DNA from: RGIG4097 sp937885645
Lineage (GTDB): Bacteria; Bacillota; Clostridia; Christensenellales; CAG-917
Direction of reading: 5' to 3'
DNA: 62,954 nucleotides
Assembly: GCA_937885645.1 (NCBI GenBank)
Contig: CALABJ010000006.1
Span: forward strand, 1 to 62,954
A program made the position numbers and the translations under genes. The first letter of the stretch is position 1. Each line of letters begins with the position of its first letter. This document shows, piece by piece, positions 42,247-51,062 of this stretch. The notes under the pieces were generated by a model. It searched no databases, was not told where the DNA came from, and saw only the letters and a program-made list of their open reading frames with translations.

Positions 42247-43143
42247 ATGCACGATCTTTTAATTCTTGGCGCAGGTCCTGCCGGCCTTACCGCAGGCATA
42301 TACGGAGCACGTGGTGGACTTGACACAGTCATCGTTGAAAGAAAATCCTTTGGCGGTCAAGCCGCAATCACTCCCGAGGTGGAAAACTACCCCGGCGTAC
42401 AACACACAGACGGCTTCACCCTCACCTTCACTATGGAGCAACAAGCCCGCTCCTTTGGTGTGGATTTCGTCTATGACGAAGTTGAATCCGTATCCCTTGA
42501 CGGCGACGTCAAGTCTGTCACCACAAAAAATAACGGTGTTATTGAATCCAAAACAATCATCATTGCTTGTGGCGCAGAAGCCAAAAAACTGGGTGTGGCA
42601 AGAGAAACTGCACTCATCGGCAAAGGAATCAGTTATTGCGCAACCTGTGACGGCAGATTTTTCAAGGGTAGACCTGTTGCCGTAGTAGGCGGCGGAAATA
42701 CCGCAGTCGAAGACGCGCTCTACCTCTCCGCTTTTGCAAGTGAAGTCTATCTCATTCACAGACGGGACCAACTCCGTGCAAGCGCAGTGCTTGCTGACAA
42801 GGTGAAAAACTCATCGGTCAAAATTTTGTGGGATAGTGTTGTTGAAAGTTTAGAGGGTGACCCTCTTGAAAAAATCAACGTGAAAAACGTGAAAACAGGT
42901 GAAACAACAGCCCTTGACGTGGCTTGTGTATTTGTGGCAGTAGGTCAAACCCCTGCTTCAAGTATGTTCACTGACAAAGTTGCCCACGAAAACGGCTACA
43001 TCTTGGCAGATGAAAATATGACAACCTCAGTCGAAGGCGTTTTTGTGGCAGGGGATATCCGCAAGACACCTCTCAGACAAATCGTCACCGCCTGTGCAGA
43101 CGGCGCAATCGCCGCAGAAAGCGCGATCAAGTATTTGACGTAA
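42247..43143 (+). CDS. trxB: Thioredoxin-disulfide reductase
   Basis: 298 residues from ATG 42247 (GAGGTG upstream; the longer frame start has no site). FAD fold LLILGAGPAGLTAGIYGARG, redox pair CATC in ISYCATCDG, NADPH fold AVVGGGNTAVEDALYL, and C-terminal FVAGDIRKTPLRQIVTACAD. Reduces thioredoxin with NADPH. Single gene with its own promoter and terminator. Relatives that use ferredoxin exist in clostridia, but the NADPH motif here looks intact. Confidence 0.93.
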   Translation: MHDLLILGAGPAGLTAGIYGARGGLDTVIVERKSFGGQAAITPEVENYPGVQHTDGFTLTFTMEQQARSFGVDFVYDEVESVSLDGDVKSVTTKNNGVIESKTIIIACGAEAKKLGVARETALIGKGISYCATCDGRFFKGRPVAVVGGGNTAVEDALYLSAFASEVYLIHRRDQLRASAVLADKVKNSSVKILWDSVVESLEGDPLEKINVKNVKTGETTALDVACVFVAVGQTPASSMFTDKVAHENGYILADENMTTSVEGVFVAGDIRKTPLRQIVTACADGAIAAESAIKYLT

Positions 43144-43180
43144 AGGAAAAATTAAATTTCAAACACAACAATAAACAAAA

Positions 43181-43204
43181 AAAACGGCGATGAGCCGTTT
43201 TTTG
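43181..43204 (+). terminator. trxB terminator
   Basis: AACGGC-GATGA-GCCGTT followed by six T. Confidence 0.85.
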
Positions 43205-43219
43205 TTAGAAAAAGGAAAA

Positions 43220-43303
43220 GAGCGCTGGGAATATCTCTTCCAGTGCTCTCTTCTTATGATAAGGGGGAAAATTATGAGCTGTTTTGAAGCAATCATTTCC
43301 TGA
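43220..43303 (+). other. Hairpin followed by a 9-codon reading frame
   Basis: GAGCGCTGG pairs with CCAGTGCTC (43220-43248, one G-U). Then AAGGGGG at 43261 is followed by ATG at 43274 and a frame reading MSCFEAIIS. It could be a leader peptide or chance. The remaining bases to 43443 are AT-rich with no gene. Confidence 0.25.
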
Positions 43304-43443
43304 TTGCAAACATATGTTAACACCGACTTAAAATGCTGTCAAGAGTTTTTGTGAACTTTTTTTGAATTTTTTTAAAATTTTTTCAAAAAAGTCAACAAAT
43401 CTTGGTTTTTTGACAAAGAAAAAAGTCGGTTTTTGTAGGTTTT

Positions 43444-44703
43444 TCAAAACAGATTTTCTTTTATGATTTTTGCGTAATCTACCCCCTCTAAATATTCTTC
43501 AACCGATATTCTAACAAGGTTTTCTGTACCACTTGGGCGGACAATTAGCCGTCCTTTTTCACCAATTTTGAGGGTGGTTTTTGCCAGTTTTTCTTGGAAG
43601 TTTTGGCTCATATAGAAAAGCCGTGGATTTTCCACTTCTAACCCGAAATTTTCTGTTTTGTATTCTTTCGCTTTTTTCACGGTTTTTGCCATTAAAACCT
43701 CCAAAAACGCCAAAAGTGACACCAACCCGTCTCCAGTAGATGCTCGGTCTAGAAGAATTAGATGACCGCTTTTTTCACCACCTAACAGGCAATTTTGCCT
43801 CTTCATAAGGTCAAAAACGTGTTTATCCCCCACGTCTGCGCGGTGAAAAGGTATGTTTTTCAGTTGAAATTCTCTTTCAATTCCACTGCCTGTCATGATT
43901 GTGCCAACAACTCCGCCAATATCTTTTCCGCTTGCCTTATAGTGCAATGCAATATTGTATAGCATTTGGTCGCCGTCATAGACTTCTCCGTCCAAAACCG
44001 ACAGCACTCTGTCGCCGTCTCCGTCAAAAGCAAAACCTATGCTGTCACGAGGGATCTTCCTTGCAAAGTCCTCAATGTGCACCGCTCCGCACCCTACGTT
44101 GACCTTTGTGCCGTCAATGTCGTTGTTCAGTGCCACCACGTCTGCACCCAAGGTTTCAAGAACATCTTTGGCTAGATATGAAAAACAGCCGTGGGCGGTG
44201 TCTATGTACACCTTTTTATTTAGGGCGGTCAAGTCTAGGTGTTGAAAAGTTGCAATGATATGCCTTTTGTATTCCCTTCCTGCACCGGACAATATCTCAA
44301 CTTGCCCACTTCCGCTTGTATATGAAGGTTTGCTGATTTCCTCATCTAGTGCTCTGTCAAGAGCAACTTCTTCGGCTTCGTCCAACTTTTCTGCGCCCAT
44401 AACTTTCAGTCCGTTATATTCGGGCGGATTGTGAGAGGCGGTTATCATAATCCCTTTCGCCCCTTTTACTTTTGCTGTATGAGCAAGGGCAGGTGTTGGA
44501 AGCACCCCTGCAAGCCCCACCTTTGCCCCTGCCGACAAAAGCCCTTTTGTCAGTTCCTTTTCTATATCTATTGACGATGGCCGTGTGTCACGACCTACAA
44601 CGACAAAGTGATTGTTTCTGCCCACAACCACACCTAGCGCGTATGAAAGCGCCAACACCTTTTCACTCTTCCCACGTATTCCGTCTGTGCCAAAATATTT
44701 CAT
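43444..44703 (-). CDS. glmM: Phosphoglucosamine mutase
   Basis: 419 residues, a little shorter than the usual ~445. N-terminal KYFGTDGIRGKS, active-site serine loop ITASHNPPEYNGLKVMG, metal-binding DGDGDR, sugar-binding GGEKSGH, and phosphate-binding RPSGTENLVR. Interconverts glucosamine-6-P and glucosamine-1-P for UDP-GlcNAc and peptidoglycan. No glmS or cdaA neighbour; it lies about 100 bp downstream of mnmG, separated by a terminator. Confidence 0.93.
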   Translation of the reverse strand: MKYFGTDGIRGKSEKVLALSYALGVVVGRNNHFVVVGRDTRPSSIDIEKELTKGLLSAGAKVGLAGVLPTPALAHTAKVKGAKGIMITASHNPPEYNGLKVMGAEKLDEAEEVALDRALDEEISKPSYTSGSGQVEILSGAGREYKRHIIATFQHLDLTALNKKVYIDTAHGCFSYLAKDVLETLGADVVALNNDIDGTKVNVGCGAVHIEDFARKIPRDSIGFAFDGDGDRVLSVLDGEVYDGDQMLYNIALHYKASGKDIGGVVGTIMTGSGIEREFQLKNIPFHRADVGDKHVFDLMKRQNCLLGGEKSGHLILLDRASTGDGLVSLLAFLEVLMAKTVKKAKEYKTENFGLEVENPRLFYMSQNFQEKLAKTTLKIGEKGRLIVRPSGTENLVRISVEEYLEGVDYAKIIKENLF

Positions 44704-44744
44704 ACGTCAATATATGTGATAAGGTTCATCATCGTGCAAACAAA

Positions 44745-44775
44745 ATAAAAAGACAAGCAACCTTTGTTGCTTGTC
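44745..44775 (-). terminator. mnmG terminator
   Basis: On the minus strand GACAAGCAAC-AAAG-GTTGCTTGTC followed by TTTTTATTTT; perfect 10-bp stem. Confidence 0.9.
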
Positions 44776-44804
44776 AAATTGCTTATTTTCACAAAATCGA
44801 GGGT

Positions 44805-46652
44805 TTATCTGTTCATTTTTTGAAGATAAACTATGAGCACTGCAATATCCGCAGGTGAAACACCTGATATGCGTGAGGCTTGTCCCAAGTTCAGCGGACG
44901 GATCTTGTCCAGCTTTTGACGGGCCTCTATGCGTAGTGCTTTGATTGAAAAGTAGTCAATGTCTTCAGGGAGAAGTTTGTCTTCAAGACGCTTTTGCTCA
45001 CGGACGATGCCCTCTTCCTTTTCAAGGTATCCTGAGTATCTGCACTCGATGATGACGCTGTTCAGCGCCTCGTCATCCACCTCAAAGGGGATAAGGCTCT
45101 TGACGTCTTCAAGGACTGCGTTGGGGCGCTTCATCATATCTTCAAGGGTGGGTGTCTTTCTTGACAAAGGCTCACCCCATTTTGTCAAAATCTCTTCCGC
45201 CAACTCTTTTTGCACCGTCTTTTTGGACTCCTTGACAATCTCTGCCATTTGGGCTTTTTTGTCAAGAAGAGCCTTGTATCTTTCCTTGCTGACAATGCCA
45301 AGTTCATAACCTATTTCGGTGAGGCGCATATCTGCGTTGTCTTGACGGAGTTTGATGCGGTGCTCCGCCCTTGCAGTCATCATACGATAGGGCTCGTTGG
45401 TGCCCTTTGTCACAAGGTCGTCAATGAGCACACCAATATATGCTTCATCACGGCGCAAAATGAAAGGTGTCTTGCCTTCAATCTTTCTCACTGCATTGAC
45501 GCCTGCCATAAGGCCTTGCGCCCCTGCCTCTTCATAGCCACTGCTTCCGTTGACTTGACCTGCGGCAAACAGGTTTTCCACCGCTTTTGTTTCAAGAGAG
45601 GGTTTCAGTGCCAAAGGGTCAATGCAATCATACTCGATTGCGTAAGCATACTTTGCAAAACGGCAGTTTTCAAGGCCGGGGAGAGTGCGATACATCTTTT
45701 CCTGCACGTCGTGAGGGAGAGATGAGGACATACCTTGCACGTACATCTCGTCACTGTGGAGTCCTTCAGGCTCAACAAAGATTTGATGACGGGATTTGTC
45801 CTTGAAGCGGACCACTTTGTCCTCAATGCTAGGGCAATATCTAGGGCCGATACCGCTTATACTGCCATTGTAGAGAGGACTGCGGTGTATGTTATCAAGA
45901 ATTATTTTGTGGGTTTCCTCGTTGGTGTAGGTGAGATAACAAGGCTCTTCCTCAAAAGTTGAGGCTTTGGACATAAATGAGAATCTGTCCGCATGCTCAC
46001 CCAGTTGGATTTCCATCTTTGAAAAGTCTATGCTGTCACGATAGATTCTTGCAGGAGTGCCTGTCTTGAATCTGCGGATAGGAAGGCCAAGTGCAATAAG
46101 GTTGTCGGTGAGACCATTTGCAGGTGCATAGCCACTAGGTCCGCTTGACAAGACATAGTCACCTGTGATGATGCGTCCGTTGAGATAAACTCCTGCCGCA
46201 AGGACCACTGCTCCAGCATAAGCCACGAAGCCGTCACTGAAACGTACACCCTTTGCCTTGCCCTCTTCAACTATGACCTCAACTGCTTCCTTTTCAACAA
46301 GAGTGATATTCTCCTTTGAGCGGAGTTTTTCAAGCATAATTTCGTGATAGTGGTTTTTGTCCTGTTGTCCACGAAGTGAAAACACCGCAGGGCCTTTTGC
46401 TCTGTTGAGCATTTTGATTTGGACAAGGGACTGGTCTGCAGTCAAACCCATCTCACCACCGAGAGCGTCAATCTCTCTCACAAGATGACCTTTTGCCGTG
46501 CCACCGATTGCAGGATTGCAAGCCATATATGCAACCGTGCCAAAATCCGTACATGAAAGAAGGACTTGTTTGCCAAGTCTTTGGACGGCAAAAGCCGATT
46601 CCACACCGGCGTGGCCGGCTCCTATCACGATGACGTCAAAAGTGTTTTTCAT
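44805..46652 (-). CDS. mnmG: tRNA uridine-5-carboxymethylaminomethyl modification enzyme MnmG
   Basis: 615 residues, full length. FAD fold VIVIGAGHAGVESAFA, MACNPAIGGTAKGHLVREID, and the GidA signature GQVNGSSGYEEAGAQGLMAG. With MnmE it modifies the wobble uridine of several tRNAs. It follows mnmE by 93 bp in the conserved jag-mnmE-mnmG order. Confidence 0.97.
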   Translation of the reverse strand: MKNTFDVIVIGAGHAGVESAFAVQRLGKQVLLSCTDFGTVAYMACNPAIGGTAKGHLVREIDALGGEMGLTADQSLVQIKMLNRAKGPAVFSLRGQQDKNHYHEIMLEKLRSKENITLVEKEAVEVIVEEGKAKGVRFSDGFVAYAGAVVLAAGVYLNGRIITGDYVLSSGPSGYAPANGLTDNLIALGLPIRRFKTGTPARIYRDSIDFSKMEIQLGEHADRFSFMSKASTFEEEPCYLTYTNEETHKIILDNIHRSPLYNGSISGIGPRYCPSIEDKVVRFKDKSRHQIFVEPEGLHSDEMYVQGMSSSLPHDVQEKMYRTLPGLENCRFAKYAYAIEYDCIDPLALKPSLETKAVENLFAAGQVNGSSGYEEAGAQGLMAGVNAVRKIEGKTPFILRRDEAYIGVLIDDLVTKGTNEPYRMMTARAEHRIKLRQDNADMRLTEIGYELGIVSKERYKALLDKKAQMAEIVKESKKTVQKELAEEILTKWGEPLSRKTPTLEDMMKRPNAVLEDVKSLIPFEVDDEALNSVIIECRYSGYLEKEEGIVREQKRLEDKLLPEDIDYFSIKALRIEARQKLDKIRPLNLGQASRISGVSPADIAVLIVYLQKMNR

Positions 46653-46745
46653 CTTTTTTCTTGTGTCTGTACGTTGCGATTTATACGTTTCGGTTTTTAC
46701 GTTTTTGTTTATTCATTTTGGTTTGTTGTTCTCTTATAAAGCGGA

Positions 46746-48068
46746 CTATTTGCCAACACAGAATTTTGAGAATATGCTGTCCACGATGTCCTCAGTTGCA
46801 GTTGCGCCTGTGATTTCTCCAAGGTAATTGTATGCCTCTCTCAAGTCAATAAGCACACAGTCGATTGTGTCGTTTTTGTGCAGAATTGCGTGTTCAATGG
46901 ACGAAATAGCACTTTTAAGTGCCGATACGTGTCTTTGTGAGGTGATAAGGTCGCTGTCATAAGCACCCTCTTCATAGACTGATGCAATGGCTGAAGCAAG
47001 GCTGTCAACGCCTATACCTTTCATTGCGGACACCTTAAACACGTTGTCCCCCTCAGTCTTCGCACTGAAACCGTCCTTGTCACATTTGTTGTAGACGTAG
47101 AGGACTTTGCCCTTTGTGACTATGTCCTCAGGGGTTGTATCCTTTGTGCCGTCAAGGACATAAACAACCACGTCTGCACCCTCTATGGCTTTCAGCGCTC
47201 TTTCAACACCAATGCTTTCAACAAGGTCGTCACTGTCACGAAGACCTGCTGTGTCTGTCAGGTTGAGCATAACTCCACCCACCTCTGCGCGGGCGGTGAC
47301 AGTGTCACGGGTTGTGCCTGCCACATCTGTGACGATGGCTCTATTTTCACCAACGAGAGCGTTGAGCAATGATGACTTGCCCACGTTGGGCTCTCCTGCG
47401 ATGACGACGTCAACTCCGTGCTTTGCAATACGTCCCATATAAAATGATTGCGCAAGCGTATGCACGCGCGCAAGTACCCTAGGAAGGGCGTTGTCAAGGG
47501 CGGGCATAATCTCGTCTTCCATTTCCTCAGGATAGTCCAAAGAGGCTTCAAGGGTGGCTAGGACGGTGAGAAGGTCGTCCATAATCTCGTTGATTTTTGA
47601 CGCCACTCCTCCTTGCATCATACGATATGCGGCGCGGATTCCTGCACTGCTTTCTGCGTGAATCATATCCGCCACACCCTCTGCATCTGAAAGGGACATT
47701 CTGCCATTGAGGTAGGCGCGTTTTGTAAACTCGCCTGCTTCTGCTGGCACTGCTCCCTTTGTGGTTATGGTGCTGACAGCCCCTTGCATAATGCGGACAC
47801 CGCCGTGAAGATAAAACTCCACTGTGTCCTCTCCTGTAAAGGAGTTGTTTGCAGGGAAAAACACGGCATATCCCTTGTCGGTGAAGCCGTCACCTTGGAA
47901 TGTGCCGAAAGTCATTTTCAGGGGGTTTTCTTTGAGAATTTCGCCAACTCCTTGACCTTTCTTAAAGAAAACAGCATCGGCTATTTTCCTTGCGTCCTGT
48001 CCAGAGACACGCACGATGCCGATGCCGCCAGCCCCTATGGGCGTTGAAATTGCAACTATTGTTTTCAT
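46746..48068 (-). CDS. mnmE: tRNA modification GTPase MnmE
   Basis: 440 residues. N-terminal folate-binding domain (AISTPIGAGGIGIVRVSG), a G domain inserted in a helical region with G1 GEPNVGKSSLLN, G2/G3 DVAGTTRDTV and DTAGLRD, G4 NKCD, and the C-terminal FCVGK that marks an intact MnmE. The stop overlaps the next feature's boundary closely; translation is coupled to jag (stop and start adjacent). Confidence 0.97.
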   Translation of the reverse strand: MKTIVAISTPIGAGGIGIVRVSGQDARKIADAVFFKKGQGVGEILKENPLKMTFGTFQGDGFTDKGYAVFFPANNSFTGEDTVEFYLHGGVRIMQGAVSTITTKGAVPAEAGEFTKRAYLNGRMSLSDAEGVADMIHAESSAGIRAAYRMMQGGVASKINEIMDDLLTVLATLEASLDYPEEMEDEIMPALDNALPRVLARVHTLAQSFYMGRIAKHGVDVVIAGEPNVGKSSLLNALVGENRAIVTDVAGTTRDTVTARAEVGGVMLNLTDTAGLRDSDDLVESIGVERALKAIEGADVVVYVLDGTKDTTPEDIVTKGKVLYVYNKCDKDGFSAKTEGDNVFKVSAMKGIGVDSLASAIASVYEEGAYDSDLITSQRHVSALKSAISSIEHAILHKNDTIDCVLIDLREAYNYLGEITGATATEDIVDSIFSKFCVGK

Positions 48069-48919
48069 TATCTCTTCTTTCCGCCGAAGCTCTTGAACTT
48101 GGGAGGACCAGTCTTTACGACTGCGGGCTTGACGAAGTCGTCGTCATCTGAAAGAAGTGAATAGACCTTTCCGTCAGGGATATCGTCATAGTTTCTTTCA
48201 GTCTTTTGAGAATGGGGCTTGTCTGCCTTTTTTGCTCCGTCTTTTCTTCCGTGGTCGCGATCACGATTGTCCTTGCGGTCACGGCGATTGTTGTTTCTTC
48301 TTCCGCCCTTCAGTTCAACTCCCTTGGGGACGATGACGACGTGGCGGTTGCTTTCTTCACCTTCGCTGACGGTGGATGCGATCTCGCTGTCTGCAAGTGC
48401 GCTGTGAATCACACGTCTTTCAAAGGGATTCATGGGTTCAAGTTCTATTTTTCTTGCTGTACGGTGTGCTTTTTCTGCAAGACGGAGAGCGAGAGCGGTG
48501 AGGGTTTCACGGCGTTTTTCGCGGTAGTTTTCACTGTCAACCACCACTTTTTTGAATTCGCTCTTTTCTTGATTTAGATAGGTGAGCACAAGATATTGAA
48601 TTGCGTCAAGGGCTTCTCCGCGGTAGCCGATTGCCGTTCCGCTGTCTTCGCCGGTGATTTCAATATTCAAAGTGCCGTTGTCGTCTGTCACTGTTGCACG
48701 TGACGTGAGCCCCATCTTGTCAAGGATTCCGTTGACGAAGTCTTGGACTTTGGTGAGGGCTGTTTCGATGACAGTCACCTTCACGTGAGCCTTTGAAAAA
48801 AGCCCGCCTTTTGCAAGGACTTCAACCTCAACTCTGTCACGGGCAACACCAAGTTGTTCAAGGGCGTTTGCCACGGCAAGGTCGATTGTTGAAGCTTTGA
48901 CTTCTACAAATTTGTTCAT
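48068..48919 (-). CDS. jag: Jag/KhpB RNA-binding protein
   Basis: 283 residues. Jag N-terminal domain (VEVKASTIDLAVANALEQLG), a KH region (TGEDSGTAIGYRGEALDAIQ), R3H domain (MNPFERRVIHSALADSE, VVIVPKG), and a long basic/acidic linker after the R3H domain (RRNNNRRDRKDNRDRDHGRK). It binds RNA and is linked to cell-wall control in Firmicutes. Located between yidC and mnmE as in most Firmicutes. The C-terminal Arg/Asp-rich tail is longer than usual. Confidence 0.93.
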   Translation of the reverse strand: MNKFVEVKASTIDLAVANALEQLGVARDRVEVEVLAKGGLFSKAHVKVTVIETALTKVQDFVNGILDKMGLTSRATVTDDNGTLNIEITGEDSGTAIGYRGEALDAIQYLVLTYLNQEKSEFKKVVVDSENYREKRRETLTALALRLAEKAHRTARKIELEPMNPFERRVIHSALADSEIASTVSEGEESNRHVVIVPKGVELKGGRRNNNRRDRKDNRDRDHGRKDGAKKADKPHSQKTERNYDDIPDGKVYSLLSDDDDFVKPAVVKTGPPKFKSFGGKKR

Positions 48920-48937
48920 AAATACTCCTATTTTACG

Positions 48938-50185
48938 TTAACGAGCCTTTTTTGCAACGGGATTTTGGGCTTTTTTCTTATCGACAATCTTGAAGATCAA
49001 GTTGAATGCAAGTTGGAACACGGTTGATGTAAGTGAGCTGACCAGCATATAAAGTGCAAATGCAGATGAATACATAATTGCGAACACTGCAGTGATGACG
49101 GGCATCATATATTGCATCATCTTCATGCTTGCTTGTGCTTGGTCGGGCTTCTTTTCCTTGCCGTTTGCTTGTTCTTGTGCAGGTGCGGGTGCGCCCAAAT
49201 TCTTCAACTTTTCAATTCTTTGTTTGAAGGTCTTCTTTTCCTTCTTTTCACCAGTGCCTTGTGCTGCACTCATCAGTTTTTGTGAAATCACACTGAGTGC
49301 CAGTGACAAAATGGGCAGGATAAGGAAGCCGTTCCACTTGCCTTCTTTTGCCCAACCGCCTGTGCCAAGGACCTTGCCCATGACGTCTTCATATTCGTCT
49401 GCTTGGACGCCGGTGATTCTTGAAGTGACCATGCCTTTTTGACCGGTGACTGTGAGATAGTCAGGGACTGCATTTTGCCAGCCATCGGGGACAAAGATAT
49501 TCTTGATCCAAAGGAAGCTTCTGCTTTCCACTTGTGCATCGTCATAGTAGAAATTGTACACAGCGGTTTGCGCTATGTCCTTTGCCTCTGCAAAGCGTTC
49601 TGCGTTTTCTTCATTTTCCCAATCAGGACGATCAAGTTCTTCTTTCATTGCTTGGTCATAGACGCTGTAGCAATCTTGATAGTCGTTGGCGTATTTCCAA
49701 CCGACCATTTCTCTAAATCCTGCAAAGATGACAAAGAACACAACCAAAGTGACGATTGTGGGAAGACATGCGCCGAAGGTTGAATATTTCTCTCTCTTGT
49801 AGAGAGCCATTTGTTCTTGTTGGAACTTTTGCTTGTCATCGCCGTATTTTGCCTGCAAGATTTCAAGTTGAGGCTTCATACGTTCCATCGCCTTGGCATT
49901 TTTGCGAGTGATCATCTTTTGCCAAATGTCAAGGGGTGAAAGGATAAGTTTGAGTATGACAGTAAATGCCACGACAGTCCAACCGATATTGCCGATACCT
50001 TCATACAAACTGTTGATGAATTTTGCAATGAAGTGGTTGACTTCAAGGGTTGCGCCCTTGTCGGACACGTCGTAAATTCCTGTATTCTTGTTGCATGCGC
50101 TAAGAACGATACAGCATACGCCGATGAGCAACACCAAAGCGTAAACCAGCATCCTTCTTTTGCGTGCGAAATCTAAACGAGCCAT
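48938..50185 (-). CDS. yidC: Membrane protein insertase YidC/SpoIIIJ
   Basis: 415 residues. Lipoprotein-type start (LLIGVCCIVLSACNKN, Cys about residue 31), then helix WTVVAFTVILKLILSPLDIW with the hydrophilic-groove Lys, and the conserved cytoplasmic part MKPQLEILQAKYGDDKQKFQ. Two further helices lie near the end (MMQYMMPVITAVFAIMYSSA). An unusually large extracytoplasmic insert (residues ~165-270, NDYQDCYSVYDQ to MGKVLGTGG) makes it longer than typical Gram-positive YidC. Inserts membrane proteins with or without Sec. Overlaps yidD by 13 bases. Confidence 0.94.
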   Translation of the reverse strand: MARLDFARKRRMLVYALVLLIGVCCIVLSACNKNTGIYDVSDKGATLEVNHFIAKFINSLYEGIGNIGWTVVAFTVILKLILSPLDIWQKMITRKNAKAMERMKPQLEILQAKYGDDKQKFQQEQMALYKREKYSTFGACLPTIVTLVVFFVIFAGFREMVGWKYANDYQDCYSVYDQAMKEELDRPDWENEENAERFAEAKDIAQTAVYNFYYDDAQVESRSFLWIKNIFVPDGWQNAVPDYLTVTGQKGMVTSRITGVQADEYEDVMGKVLGTGGWAKEGKWNGFLILPILSLALSVISQKLMSAAQGTGEKKEKKTFKQRIEKLKNLGAPAPAQEQANGKEKKPDQAQASMKMMQYMMPVITAVFAIMYSSAFALYMLVSSLTSTVFQLAFNLIFKIVDKKKAQNPVAKKAR

Positions 50186-50418
50186 TTTGCGTTTCCTCGA
50201 TAATTTTCTTTGACAGGGTCAAAACCGCCCTTTGAAAAGGGATTGCAACGGAGTATGCGCCAAGAGCCCATCAATATGCCAACGATGACGCCGTGTTTGC
50301 GTATGGCGTCAAATGCGTACATTGAGCAAGTTGGTGTATACTTGCAGTTGCGCCCGATATAGGGGCTGAGCATAGCCTTGTACCAGTGCAAGGCGGCATA
50401 ACACATCTTTTTCAGCAT
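50173..50418 (-). CDS. yidD: Membrane protein insertion efficiency factor YidD
   Basis: 81 residues. Typical YidD motifs YKAMLSPYIGRNCKYTPTCS, MYAFDAIRKHG and LRCNPFSKGGFDPV. A small membrane-associated helper of YidC. Overlaps rnpA (7 bases) and yidC (13 bases), so the three are translationally coupled. Confidence 0.96.
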   Translation of the reverse strand: MLKKMCYAALHWYKAMLSPYIGRNCKYTPTCSMYAFDAIRKHGVIVGILMGSWRILRCNPFSKGGFDPVKENYRGNAKWLV

Positions 50419-50747
50419 AATCTGCCTGCCTTTTCGAAGATATGTTTCACGTCTTCACAGATGGCGTAGTAGTCGGCGTTTGCAGCCGATTCTCTTGCCA
50501 CAATAACATAGGTATAGCCGGTGGTGATTTGAGGAAGGATGTTGCCCACCCCCTCTCTTATCAGCCTTTTGACTCTGTTGCGGACGACTGCTCCGCCCAC
50601 CTTTTTGGAGACGGATATGCCGACCTTCATCCCGTTGCCACGAGATTTTACATAGAGAAGCAGTAAGTGACGAGCAGAAGATTTCTCGCCTTTTTTGTAG
50701 ACATAACTAAACGCCGATCTTCTTTTCAGTCGGTACTGCTTTTGCAT
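50412..50747 (-). CDS. rnpA: Ribonuclease P protein component
   Basis: 111 residues, basic. RnpA signatures: LKRRSAFSYVYKKGEKSSAR, then KVGISVSKKVGGAVVRNRVK and RLIREG. Protein subunit of RNase P, which trims tRNA 5' ends. Starts 6 bp after rpmH. Confidence 0.96.
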   Translation of the reverse strand: MQKQYRLKRRSAFSYVYKKGEKSSARHLLLLYVKSRGNGMKVGISVSKKVGGAVVRNRVKRLIREGVGNILPQITTGYTYVIVARESAANADYYAICEDVKHIFEKAGRLC

Positions 50748-50753
50748 TTTCTA

Positions 50754-50888
50754 TTATGCGGTGAGAACCTTTCTGCCTCTTGCGCGTCTACGCTTCAAGA
50801 CCTTTCTTCCGCTTGTGGACTTCATTCTTTCACGGAATCCGTGGACTTTGCTTCTTTGTCTTTTCTTGGGTTGGTAAGTTTGTTTCAT
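50754..50888 (-). CDS. rpmH: Ribosomal protein bL34
   Basis: 44 residues, MKQTYQPKKRQRSKVHGFRE continuing to GRKVLKRRRARGRKVLTA, the complete bL34. RBS CGGAGGCAACAAT. It heads the rpmH-rnpA-yidD-yidC-jag-mnmE-mnmG run and has a perfect consensus promoter. In many Firmicutes dnaA lies divergently upstream of rpmH; here argS is upstream instead. Confidence 0.97.
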   Translation of the reverse strand: MKQTYQPKKRQRSKVHGFRERMKSTSGRKVLKRRRARGRKVLTA

Positions 50889-50950
50889 TATTGTTGCCTC
50901 CGTTTAGGATAGTTATTTTCTATAAGTATATATAAAATATACGCTTGCCT

Positions 50951-50979
50951 ATTATAAGCAAAAGTTGATTTTGTGTCAA
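50951..50979 (-). promoter_or_regulatory. Perfect consensus promoter of the rpmH cluster
   Basis: On the minus strand TTGACA (50974-50979), 17-bp spacer, TATAAT (50951-50956), 63 bp before rpmH. Confidence 0.9.
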
Positions 50980-51005
50980 CTGATTTTTCATTTCGGCAAG
51001 GTGTT

Positions 51006-51037
51006 AAGGGGCATATTTTGGGTTTTTGCCCCTTTTT
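51006..51037. terminator. Hairpin after argS
   Basis: AAGGGGCA pairs with TGCCCCTT (51006-51034). The T-run follows on the plus strand; on the minus strand, where argS ends, only a weak TTAACA follows. Possibly a weak argS terminator. Confidence 0.5.
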
Positions 51038-51062
51038 CAGGTTGATTTCGGGGTTTTTGAGC

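Noticed and set aside
50889..51062. Chromosomal origin (oriC) upstream of rpmH
   Set aside because: No DnaA boxes, no dnaA or dnaN; only a promoter and a hairpin.
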